A stretch of DNA of 64,000 nucleotides from contig JAJQJQ010000019.1 in assembly GCA_028622995.1 (NCBI GenBank), positions 682,001 to 746,000 of the forward strand. The letters are read 5' to 3'. A program made the translations under genes and the position numbers. This document shows positions 37,695-50,000 of this stretch, piece by piece. How positions within the stretch are numbered: position 1 is the first letter of the stretch; each line of letters begins with the position of its first letter. The notes beneath the pieces are model-generated. The model did not search any database and was not told the origin of the DNA. It saw nothing but the letters and a program-made list of their open reading frames with translations. The DNA is from Panagrolaimus kolymaensis. Its lineage: Eukaryota > Nematoda > Chromadorea > Rhabditida > Panagrolaimidae.

Positions 37695-38379
37695 TTTTTC
37701 TTTTTTCTTTGTTTGTTTGAAGTTGGAAGAATAAAAATGAGAATGAAGAGAAAAATCGATGATCAAATATTTGAATGGGAAAAAACTAAAAAAAAGAATG
37801 CAATCATTAAAATTAATTTATGCAAATTTTTAAAAAGGAAAAAACTGTGAAGTAATGTATATCATGCTTATGTAAATTATTGGTAGAAAAAAATAAACCG
37901 CATCGAGAAAAATTAAGCTTCGGGTGAATTAGTGAAAAGTTGGAGAATTTTCAGGGTAAAAAATAAATTTTTTAGCAAAAATAAACTGAGTAATATTGGG
38001 TGGTTGCATATTTGTGAAGGAAGATATAAACTGAATTTCCAATTTCATTGGATTTCCTCTTCGTAAAGTTATAAAAAAAACTGTTGTATGTTTTTCGAAC
38101 ATTTTACATTAGCCATTGACCATATAGAATATTGGCGTCCTTTTATAGCAAATATATTTTAGGAATTAAACTGGTTAAATTTTAGGGAAAGTTGACAATA
38201 ATACACCTTAATGCTTTTATTTCAATTATATTTTTTAAACTGCGGAGGAATTAGTACTACGGTTTTATTTATTTTTCTTGAACATTATTTTTTTATTTTT
38301 ATCTTTTATACGATTTTCTTTTGATTAAAACTGCACCAATTTCATCGAATTTGTGGATTAAAATATTAAAAAAAACTGT

Positions 38380-39315
38380 GTAATTCTCTTCATAAAGGTT
38401 TTCCTACCTAGTAATTTTCATCGTTCGTTTTTTCGTCATTTCGTCCGTGTCATTTTATTTTTCATTCGCGAAAGCAAGGACAAAGAAAAAATGAAAAAAT
38501 TAGCATAAATGCGAATGAAAAGCTATTTTTTCTTTTCCAAACGCAATGAAATAATTTGTTTATTTTAATTGACCTATTATCAAAATTCATGGCGGCCCGA
38601 AGGGCCGCGTAACGCCTAGTAGTACATAAAACTTGCCACAATGGAACCAATAAATAAAAACAAGGAAAAATATTCATACACGAACAATATCCAACTAAAT
38701 TAGATAATTACCCTTCTTTCTCTTCTCATTCTTTTTTTTTTGTTTCCTGTTTTTTTTATTTTGTTCGTCGAAAATTTATTTCCTATTTGAAGAAATAAAT
38801 TTTATGAAACCACTTGATTGTTGTTTCAAGCTAGCAAGAAAGCAAGCGCCTTTCTTTCAAAACAAAAGCAAAAATAAAAAAATGTTACTTTTTACCCAAC
38901 AATTTTTTCATTAAGCTCGTTATCGTCTCCCTTTTCTCAATCTTTTTATTTTCTTTATTTTTTCCTTTTTATTTCTTCTTTGCACCCGACGGAAGTCGGA
39001 AGCGCGATGTCTTGCCGGAAATCAAAAAAAGAAACAATGGTGAAAAAAAGAAAGTCAGCGATGCCAGCGAAATTGCAACTGAAGGAAGCCGAGAGTGACT
39101 TTGACTTTTTTCTTTCTTTTTCTTTTATTCTTGGCCATCTTCTTTTTCTTCTTTGGCTCTATTTTGCCACTTAAAAAATGGATTCTTTTCTTTCTTCTAT
39201 CTTTCTTCTTTTTTTGTTGGTTTTGTTTATGTTCATCCAAGCATTTTGTATAATTTATCTTCTTGTGGCTAGCTTAAATATAAAAGTTTGAGGGATTTTT
39301 TTTTATTTAGGAATA
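38380..39315. other. Motif-free island in the AACTG field
   Basis: About 935 bp with no AACTG. It holds A/T runs, a GCAAGAAAGCAAGC string near 38833-38847 and a 7-bp perfect GC hairpin at 38592-38608. No gene is supported. Confidence 0.5.
38592..38608. other. GC-rich perfect hairpin
   Basis: GCGGCCC, loop GAA, GGGCCGC: a 7-bp perfect stem made only of G and C in DNA that is otherwise about 80% A+T. It is followed by GTAACGCCTAGTAGTAC. It could be a remnant of an inserted element or a structured RNA element. No terminator role is expected in a eukaryote. Confidence 0.6.
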
Positions 39316-40425
39316 CTGTAACTGATGATTTTGTTGAAACAACAAAAAATATCTTATTTTTGATTATGAATTTTGGTTTTAAAAATTCATTTAGAAAATT
39401 AATAACTGTTTTCATTTCTTGCGTGTATTATTTGTTAATTTTGAAAGAAAAAAACTGGGTTCAACAACTTAAAGTGAAGCGTTAAGCGCTGTATTGGACT
39501 TATTTATCAAAAATTGCTTTTTTTCTTCTTTAAACTTTATTTAAAACACATTCTTCCCTTTTTTATGAAGGTTTTTTTTAAATCTTTTTTAAAGCTTCGC
39601 AAATTTACATATTAAATTTTTTGGTATAACTGTTAGGAATTGTGCGACTTTAAATAATTTTTTTAATACTAATCTTTTTAACTGTCATCTTTTTGGAATG
39701 CATTTATAACTGCAACTCAGGAAATGGGTGAAAGCACAATAGCTGATTCAAGAAAATAATTCCACAATTAAACTGAAGTAGCGGAAAGGCTTCTTTTAAA
39801 ATAAAAAATTTTTTTAAACTTTTATTTCTTTTAAATTTTAACTGCAATGTGTTAAAGTTTTTGAACATGGATTTAAGAAGAATAATCTTAAAATTAAAAA
39901 AAACCTGTCACCGTTAAAGAGTCGCGGTTTCATTATTGAAAATTAAGCAACTTTTTTTTGTTCTTAATATTCATCTGTGATAATAAAAACTGAATAAATG
40001 CAATGACGCATGGGTTTTAATTTTTTTTTGTTGACATAACCCAAAATTTTGTGAGCATGTGGTAAAAACTGTTGAGAAGGGAAGCATTTGCTAAACCAAA
40101 AAAAGTAATATTAAACTGTCATTGCTATTGATTGCGTTAGGATAAAAATAAATTTTATAAAATTAAAGTTTTACTTCAAAAGCCCAACTTTCATTTTACA
40201 AAACTGATGTCATGTGCTTTCTTGTTGTGATGGATAGAAAACTGCAACAAGAAAATGGCTTTCATTTCGTAATTTTGCTAAAACAAATAAAAATAAATAA
40301 AAACTGCACATTGGCTCGCAAAAATGGATAGTACCCTTTAAAATATTTTTTTTCGAAACTGGGACAAATTGTTCTTGGAGGAACAATTTATTACTAAATT
40401 CTTTTATTACTTTCATTTAATAACT

Positions 40426-41188
40426 GTGAAATTTTTTTTCATTTTCTCTAGAAAATTTTTTTGAAACTATAGTCATCAATTTATCTACAGTAACTCTTAG
40501 AAAAAAAATCTTGTCTTCTCATAATAAGCAAGAATGACACATTCAAAATTTTTGCCAAACAAAATTTTTCTTGACTCATGGCAAATTAAATTATGTCTTT
40601 ATTATTTCTATTCTATCCCGACGACAAGAACCCAAAAAAAAGGAAAGTCCAACTTGGATGGAAAAAAAAAATGACATAATTTTTAACTCAACTTGACGAC
40701 TTTTATACTTTTTTTTTCTTCCTTTTTCTCGACCGGCCAACCAACACCCAAAAAAAAAAGCAATGAAAATGAGAAATAAAAAATTAGTGGAGTGCTTTAT
40801 TTCTCTTTTCTTTTTTTTTCGGCAACAGCCTGAGTTCTTGCTTTCTCAATGACTAAAAATAAAGACAGATGTCAAATATATGCCCTTAAGGCATTAAACT
40901 CATGAAGAAAAAAAATATTATTTATTTTATGTAAGAATCATGTTTTTTTTGTGTTACTTTAGGTTTTTTTTTTTTTGCTTTATTACTTTTTTGGTTTTTG
41001 ATTTCCACACTACCAAAGTCTCAAAAAAATAAAATAAAATAAAACAAATTTTGTTTTTTAGGTTAATTTTTTCATGAATGGCGTGTTTTTGGATAATTTT
41101 TTTTAACACTGGGCTCCATTTTTTCTTATTTGACTATAATTGGGGCTGCTTTGATTTCATGGATTTTTTTAATATTCTTTTATGATTA
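40426..41188. other. Motif-free island in the AACTG field
   Basis: About 760 bp without AACTG. Long T and A runs, with no frame of interest. Confidence 0.45.
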
Positions 41189-44073
41189 AAAAACTGCCAC
41201 TGGGTAAACTTCGTGGTTATTTAAAATTGGAAATTTTGCGTTTCTTTTATTATCGAAAAAACTTTTAACGCAGAAAAGTGTTTCATTTTATGACTTTTTT
41301 AATATATTTTTAAATGAAACAATATGATTTTTGGTAGCATGTTTTTATATAAAACTGGGTGTCTGGTTTTTTTTATCCTTAATTATCCACAACCCTTTTT
41401 AAAATGAATTTAAATTTCTTTTTTTTAATTTGATTTTTTTAAACTGTAAACAGCTCATTCTGTGAAGAAGAAAAAATGCTCTTTTTCTTTATTTATTTTT
41501 TGCCTTACCTTTGCTGCTTGCCACCACGTCGCTTTTTTGTTTGACAATAAACTGTTAACGACTTCAAATTCTTAACTAACTCAAGTCTTAATTGCCAACC
41601 AATCGAGGTCTTAAATAATATTTTAACTGTCAACAGGTTAAACAGGTTTTATTCCTGTTTTTTTTCAAATTTCGTTCATTTCATTTTTACGATTTCTTGC
41701 TTTTTTTGCTAAAATTATTTTTAAACTGAATTCGCGAATTCTTTTATTTTATCAAATCCAAAAATCTCAGAGTATTTATTTTTATTTTGCTTCTCTTTTC
41801 TCCTTTTTTGCCACTTTAATTTAAGAAAAAAAAGTAGTATCATCGACTTTTATTTTTTTACTTTCAAAGTATTTAACTGAGTGCTTGTTGGGGAATTAGC
41901 TTCCGGTCATTATCTCCTTTTTTAAAGAAAAAAAAGAAGAGAAATTTAAATGCAATTTTATTTTTAGTCTTTTATCAATAATTAACTGAGATAAAGGAGG
42001 AAATATTTTTAACTGACATAAATTTGTATCATTTTTGTTATCTTTTGAAAATTTTTATTTTCCACAAAATTTGCCCATGTTTTTGGATTTCTTATTAAAC
42101 TGTTGGAATATCTGCTTTATTATTTTTGAAACGTTTTAAAACTGTATAACTTTTTTTTATAATTAAAACTGAGCTTTCTTCCTAATATTTTTCAAAACAA
42201 TTTTCGAATTTTTGCAAAACTTTTTAATTGCTCATTTTTATTTATTTATTTAAACTGTCCAAACTATCTTTCCATAAAACAAGTACGCACTTTTTTTTTC
42301 ACCTGCTTCTTCTTAGAGGGAAGAAGGTAATAAAAAAATTAAAATGCTTAATAGTTTAGTTTGGTATACTTTTTCCTTAAAAAAAAGAGATAATATATTA
42401 AATTAAACTGGAAAGTGTTGTGGTTGAATATTATAAATTTTTTTACACTGTCAGTCATCCAGGAACATTACAAATGGTTTAACTTAGTTCATTATGGGCC
42501 AACACAAATAAATCCAATTTAAAACTGTTATTTATATTTTTAATGTAAAAAAAGTTTAGAAATTAACTGAGAGAAGTGAAAAGGTTCGGCGTTTTCTTTT
42601 CCTGCTTTTTTATTCTTTTTTTCGTCCAGGCTGACTTTTTCTTTGTTGTTGGCACTTTTCAATTCAGCCCTTTGCATATTTGATGATTTTAATTTTATAA
42701 ATTAGCATATTTTTGAAACTGCGCTGAAAAAAACACCCGCTTTTGGCAGCTTTTTGCGTTTTTTTAGCCCAGTCTTTTGTTATTGCCGACCAACCGACAG
42801 TGATTCGTAGCAACTCACTTTCTCTTTTTTTTGTTTCACAAAACTCCTAAATTTATTCCCAAAAAAATTTTTTGGGTGCTTTTTTATTCAAAAAAAAACT
42901 CAAATTTGGAGCAACAACTTCTCGCGTGATTTATGACCTTTCTCTTTTTTGGCACCATACTCTAAAAGAAAAATATATGTATTTGCGCTACTACTACGAA
43001 TGAATGACATCGAGAAAAAGATAGAAAAAAAAAACATTTTTCATAGGCGCTGATTATTTGTCCAATGTTTTTTTCTTTTTCTTTTTTTTGTTTTCTTCTT
43101 GTTGTTGATGTTGCAACAACACTTTTTTAAATTTATTATTTTCTTATGCTGTCAACCATTGTTTTTTTTTCTGAAATGGAGATTTGAAAACTGTGTAGTA
43201 TCTTGTCTTTTATAAACTAAAAATTTTATAATTAAAAATTTTTAGCTAATTTTTTTACAGCTCCTAGCAATCAAGGAAAAATAGTAATTGTTTTTTTAAT
43301 AATTTAAATTGACTTATTTTTTGTATTCAAATCGATAGCTAAAATTCTATCATTTTTTTTTTGAAAAAAATTGAATAAAACTGTCATCTACATATAATCT
43401 TTTAGCAACAAAGCTCAAGTTCATTTCTTTTTTAATTTTAAAAACTGCATTTGATTAATACGATTTTTTTATATTTAAAAAAAAGTTAAATTTATAAAAG
43501 CATTTTTCAGTTGATCCGAAAAAAACATGAAGCTTACTCCAATAAACTTCATTATTTGTTCTCAAATAAATTAAATTTTATTTAACTGTTTGTTCCTAAA
43601 ATCTTTTTTTTTTTTGGATTTTTAAAAAACTGTGTAGTTTTTGTAGCATTAGTGCTTTTCTTTCTCAAACTCACACAAAAAAACTGTTTCATAAATTTAT
43701 TGGCTTTTTTTCCTTCACCCCTTAATTATTTAATTTTTTAATTTCCAATTCATTGTCATTTTAAAACTGTAAACGATGAAGTCAATTTACACATAAAAAG
43801 CGTTAACTGTTTTATAGTTAATCCTTTTACTTTTTTTTAAATAAAAATTCTATGATTATCGTTTGTGATATTTCTTTCTTTTTTTTTTTGCATACTTTCT
43901 AAATTATTAAACTGTGATAAAATATATTCGCCTTATTTAATCTTTTAATTTTCCATGCCTATAATTAGTCGCGTTTTTCGTGTTAAAACTGACAATTTTG
44001 TACATCATTTTAATTTTTTATGAAATAATTTTTAAACTGATTAGTCGAATTACAGCTTTATTGAGAACCCAAA

Positions 44074-47000
44074 ATGAATTCAATGCTCAAGCAATTATTA
44101 TCATTGCTTATCACATTGTTGATGCTTTGCCTCCCATCTTTATGTGATCCAAATGATATTCGATCATGGAAAGATCAACATCCACAATCTCGTGCACAAA
44201 TGTTATACAGTAGGTTTATGATTTTTTGTTCTGGAAAAAAGGGGATAAATATTATTAAAAAAAACTGAAGAAGGTGTCTCTTAACGGAATATTGATAATA
44301 CAAAACTGCGGTAAACTGTCCGAATGAAAAGCAATTTTTAAATTTAAATTTAGATTTTTAAACTGCAAATTTGAACTACCGAATATTTAAAAAAAATTGT
44401 TAAACTCTTATTTGGAATTTTATTTTATAACTGTCAACTGTCTTACCAATTCCCCATTGCTTAAACATAAAAATTTAAAATTATATTCATATCCATTAAA
44501 AAACTGTATTAACAACTGGAATGATTCAAGTTGTAAAAAATTATTGATAAAATTTAAAAACTGACCATAATTCTTTATTTTTAAACCGACTAATTTTTTT
44601 GTATTTAAATTAAAATCTTTTTAAACTGTCGGCATCTTTTTTTAAAAAAGTCGTTAAAGTTATCCACAAATAATTTGGAAAATCTTTTAAAATTTTTATA
44701 TGCATATTTCAAACTTTTTTTTTCCCAAAGGTCTTTTTATTTTTCATTGTCATCATCATTGAGGTCTAAATAACTGTTAGCTAGATAGCGATGTTGCAAT
44801 AAATTTGTAACTCCAAAGAATAAAAAAACTGAATTAAAATTAGAAAATTTAATTTAAAAAAGAAAACTGAAGTTTCAAGCTAAATCTGATGATATCCATT
44901 TGTATCATTTTTAAAACTGAGCCAAATTTAATTTTGCGCCCACTTTTTTCCAGAATTAAGAAAATGCTTTTATTTTTATTTTTAAAATACAACTTATAAA
45001 TAAACTGAATCTTGCTTTTATTTTCGAATTAATAGTATAGCTTTTTTTTAAAATGTTATGAAGGCATTGTAAAAAAAACTGTACATAAAATTCAATTACA
45101 ATCATCATGAAAAAAATATCCACGAATCAAAAAGAAAATATTTTCCTTTTCTTTTTTATTGTATTTAATCTTTTCACACTTCAATATTCATTCATGCCCG
45201 ACAAAAAAGGAAAGAAAAAGAAAAAAACAACTTTACAACATTTATCCCTTCTTTTTTCTCTCTCTCGTCTCTTCGTTATTTTTTGTTGTTTGTTAAAATT
45301 AGTTTTTGTAATTTTATTTTACTTTCTTTTATTTAATGTTCACGCTAAAATAAACGTCGCCGCAACTTTTCAAATGGCAACTTTCTTTTTTCTCTTCAAA
45401 AAAATAAATAAGTTTTAGAAGTCTGAGGAGCAAAAAAGCAAGCAAGCAAGCGACAACAACTTCTTGACTTTAACTTTTCTAAGCTTTTGTTGTTGCCTCT
45501 GATGGAATGAAAAAAAAGTGTGAGTGGAATATATAAAATAAAAAAAAAAATTAAATTTATGTAAAAAAGCTTCTCTTCTCATCCCTTCTCTCTTTTTTTA
45601 TTTTTCGCGCATCAAAGAAAAGAAAAAACGTTGAAGCGAAAAAAAGTGCCAAACATAAAATTTATAAAAATAAAATTAGTGTGTTGAAGTAAGTCTCTTT
45701 GTCTCACTTTAATTTTACATATATCTTTTGACTGACTTCCCCCTTTATTTTTGCTGATGCTAAAAATAAGAAAAAAATAAAAAATTGAATTGTTTAACGC
45801 TTCGCTTTACAGCGCGGATTAATTTCATTTATATGTGTATGCCTGTCGTCTTTCTTTTCTTACTTTTATTTTTTTGACTTGTCTTGCATCTTGTCAAAAA
45901 AGTTTTAAAAAAAAGTCTTTTTCATGGCTTTGCTTAGTAAAAATTTTAAAAAAAGTAAAGATAAAACTGTTGTAGAAATTATTTGTGTTTCGTCTTCAGA
46001 ACATATTATTTATTTATTTTTTTATTTGCTATTTTTAACTGTCTTAATCAAACTGCTCTTTTTCTTCTTCTTGATCTTCATTTTTAAAGAATTATTTATT
46101 TTAACTGCGTTCTTGTGTCTTGCGATATATGCGAATAATTTTAATTTCTTTTTAAACTGCCAAGCATATGTTTTACACACTTTTAATATCAATTTTTTTA
46201 TTAAGTTTCTATCTGAAATATTACTTATTTCTTATAAAAAAAGATAAGGAGGAGGACAGATGGATAAGATTTTTCAATAATAAACAAAAACTGGATTACC
46301 ATTTGGAACAAGTATTTTGACTAGGGTTTAAATAACTTTATTAATTTATTATTATTTTTTTATTTTATTAACTAATACAATTTTTTTATGCTTTTATTAT
46401 TTTTAAGTTTTTTTAAATAAACTGTCGTATATAAAGTTTTTTGGGTTTTTTTTTAAAAAGTAGCATTTTTGAAGAATATAATAAATAGTTTCTTGATTAT
46501 GGGGAAAAAACAATGAGAAATTTCCAATGAAATTTTTTTAAAAACTGATCCGAATCTTTTTTTTTGTTATTGGTTAAACTGCACCATGGTATCCAAGCAA
46601 AAACATCAAACACCAATAATATAAAAGGAAATTTTAATCAAATTTTTTGCTTCACCTTTCTTTATATTATTTTATTATTTCCTTCCTTGTTTTGTTTTTT
46701 TGCATGGCTTTTTTTTTTTTTTTTTGAAAAGCTTCTCTCAAGTGGAGCTCAAAGTGTTTTGCTCTCCATCTATCGCTTTCTTTTGATTTATGTCTTTAAT
46801 CCTTTTTTTTCTTTCACTTTTTTTTAGCCTTTTTTAGTCGATATTATATTTATCTTTTTTTCAAACTGAAAGAAGCATCATGGTTTTCATTTAATAACTT
46901 CAAATTAACTCATTTTTTGTTTGTTTGAGTTTTCTAAGGATTGTTGACGAGTATAATAGCGACAAGATTTTTAGAAAATTATGTAAATTTAAAACTGATA

Positions 47001-50000
47001 ACTATCATCTTTTCATTTTTTTAAAACTGTTGACCACCTTGAATGGTCAAAATAATTATTTTCAATAAATTTAATAACTCTCGATAAAAATAATAATATT
47101 TTTTAAACTGTTTTTTTTCTTCTTCAAAGTATCTTTTTTTATTTTAACTGTCAGCATTACCTTTATTTGGCTTCTTCAAAAAGTGGAAGGAAGTTTTGTT
47201 TTAATTCTTTGGACTAAAAAATCATTTTTTTACCACTAATGAAGAAATGAAAAATCTTTAATAATAGCATTAATTTAATTAAAAAAACTGTTTCTTTAGT
47301 TTGTTTATTTCCTCCCATTTTTTGCATAGATCTGCGTTAGAGTTATTTTTTCTTTTTAAAGAAACTCACCGTGCTGGTTTGTAAGTATTTCAAATTCAAA
47401 AAATAAAACTGATCACCACGTTCACTTACTAGGATAGCAAAGAAAGATAACAATTTTAAAATTTTTCGAACCTTTTTATTAATTTTTTAATTTATTAAAC
47501 TGCCTATCCTTTTGTATTTTTGTATTTTCAATAAGACTTTACTTTTATATTTAAGATTTTAATTTAAACTGTGATCGAGATTATTTGCCTTTTTTATTAT
47601 TGGTTTTTATTGAAATTTTTTCTGCTTGAATTACTTTTATTGTTTTTCGTTCTCTCTTTTTTTCAATCAATTTAAAATATTTTCATTTAAATTTTTTATA
47701 TTTGAATTTTATGCAAACAAACAAATAAAACTGCGAACGTTCTTTGTTATTCGGGTTTTTAGGAGACGCCTTTATAGGGCTTTAAAAAGTATGAAAACTA
47801 AAAAAATTTTTAAACTGACACTTGGCGAAAAATCTTTATTACATTTATTCTTCGATAAAATGCAAGGTTGTGCTTTATCCAAAATTGGATTTTTTTTTTA
47901 TAATTTTAATTAACTGCAAAAGAGTTGGTTGTTGAATTAATTTTCTTAAAGTTTCATATTTTTATAACTGAGGATTTTTAATACCTAAAGTTTTTCATAA
48001 ATAATAATAAAAAAAACTATAAACATTTAAATGATTCGGTCACAATAATTTATAGTGATTCCATTTCTTTTTACCAAAAATTCTTTTGAATTTTAACCAT
48101 AGAAGAGAGAGAAAAAATAAAACTGTCATCATCTTTTTATAGCATTATTGCAATTTCTGGAAGTTCTAGCGGAGCAGGATATTTATTTTTTTAAATTAAA
48201 ACTGAGCATAATTCTTATACATAGGATGTTTCAATTCGTTTTTATTTCTAAACTGCAAACATTTCTTTTAATTTGATGGATGCAATATTTAAAAGATCAA
48301 AAATTTTTACTTTAACATTAAAAACTGCGAATTTCTTTAATTTTAAATAAAAAAACTGTAACATGTAAATTAAATTCTAATAAGCTTTTTTACTTCACCT
48401 TTCTAAATTCTTTTTGTTTCTAATATCCCTACTTTAAGCTTTCTTGATATATTTATTTTATATATTTAGAGACTTTGTTTCAAAAAACATAAAAAAAAGG
48501 AAAATGAGGATGAAGAAAACATTTAAGCAATTCCATCACCATCAACAAGAATAAAATAAACGTTAATACTTTTTTTTTGTGCCGAGGACATGTTTGTTGC
48601 TTTTCATTTTTTTCTTCTTCATCACCCTTCTCTACTTTATTTTTTTTGGTGCCGATGTAACTTGCTTGCTTTTTTAATCCCCTCAGGGCAAAACGTGTCT
48701 CTTCCTTTTCCTTGCTTTTGCTTTATACATAACATAAATTTTCATTTTCCTTGCTTGCTTTTGGTGGCGTCGTTTCTTTTTTTGGTTTTGAGGAATGAAT
48801 CTTTTTTCTTTTTCATCTTCGCTGTTGTTGCTTATAGTCTTCTTAAATAAAAAATACAAACGACAACAAAAGTGTAATCTTTTCATTTTACACGTTTATT
48901 GAAGAAGAAAAAATTAAAAACTAAAGCGAAAGGGAAAATAAATAATTTTTTTATCACTTTTTAAAACTGCGTTTTATTAGGTCTTTATGCAAATTTTGAC
49001 TTTTAAACATTTTTGCTTTTTTCGAAATAATAAAAATTTAATAATTATTTTTAACTGAAATTTAATAATTATTTTTTATTTAAATTGTGTAATCAAGATA
49101 GGATATTAGATTTATATCACCGTTGTAGAATTCAATTAATACATTGGAAATTTTAAGTGTGACATATTGCATGCATTAAGGCATTTTTTTGAAATTAAAA
49201 AAAACTGTCAAAACGTAATTGTTTTGATTCAATTCTATAAAGTTAAAACTGGGTTTTTTTCTTTTTTTATGAATGCAGCAGCATTGAAGTTGTTGAGATT
49301 CGTAAAAACTTTAACTGCCATTTCTAATTTTATTTCAAAACTTTAATTCTGAGATGGAATAATTATTTAAACTGAGTATGTTCGGTTTTTTTTTAAATCA
49401 TCGCTATTTTAATAAATAAACTGTCATAGAAAAAATGTAAAAATAAATAGGTTTGTTAAAATCTGATTTTGTGAAAAAAAATTTTATTTACTTTTTAACT
49501 GCCATATTTTACCTTACCTTTTTTTAAATTATAAAAACTGCACCAGGATTACTTAGTTCAGTCATACAACTAAAAAAAGTATAAAAAAAATTTCAACAAA
49601 GTCTTATTTTTTGTTTCACACTTTCGCGACATATTTTTTTCTTGACTCCCTCTAAAAACAATGCAATTCAAAAAAAAAAATATTTTATGCTTGAATAATT
49701 TTTTTTGTGTTACTCAGGTCGAATAGAATTTTTGATGTTTTTTTTCTTCTTCAATGTGTCAAAGAATTTGCTTTCCCTTATATTATTCGGAAGCTCTGGA
49801 GCTTTATTTTAAATTATAAAAAAGAAAAATAAGCACGAAGAAAAAAAACTGGTGGACTTTGAAGTTTTGGAAATTTTAGTTTTATTTCAGATATTTTTAA
49901 ACTCTTTTTTGTGGGGATAATAAACTTTTAACAATGAGATATTAAAATGAATAATATTTGAAAAACCAATGCGCTTTAGAAAAATTAAGTAAAATAACTT

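Noticed and set aside
45107..45418. 103-codon frame in Ly6 intron 1 with hydrophobic stretches
   Set aside because: Low-complexity Phe/Lys/Leu composition, no splice sites in frame with the host gene, and no similarity recognised.
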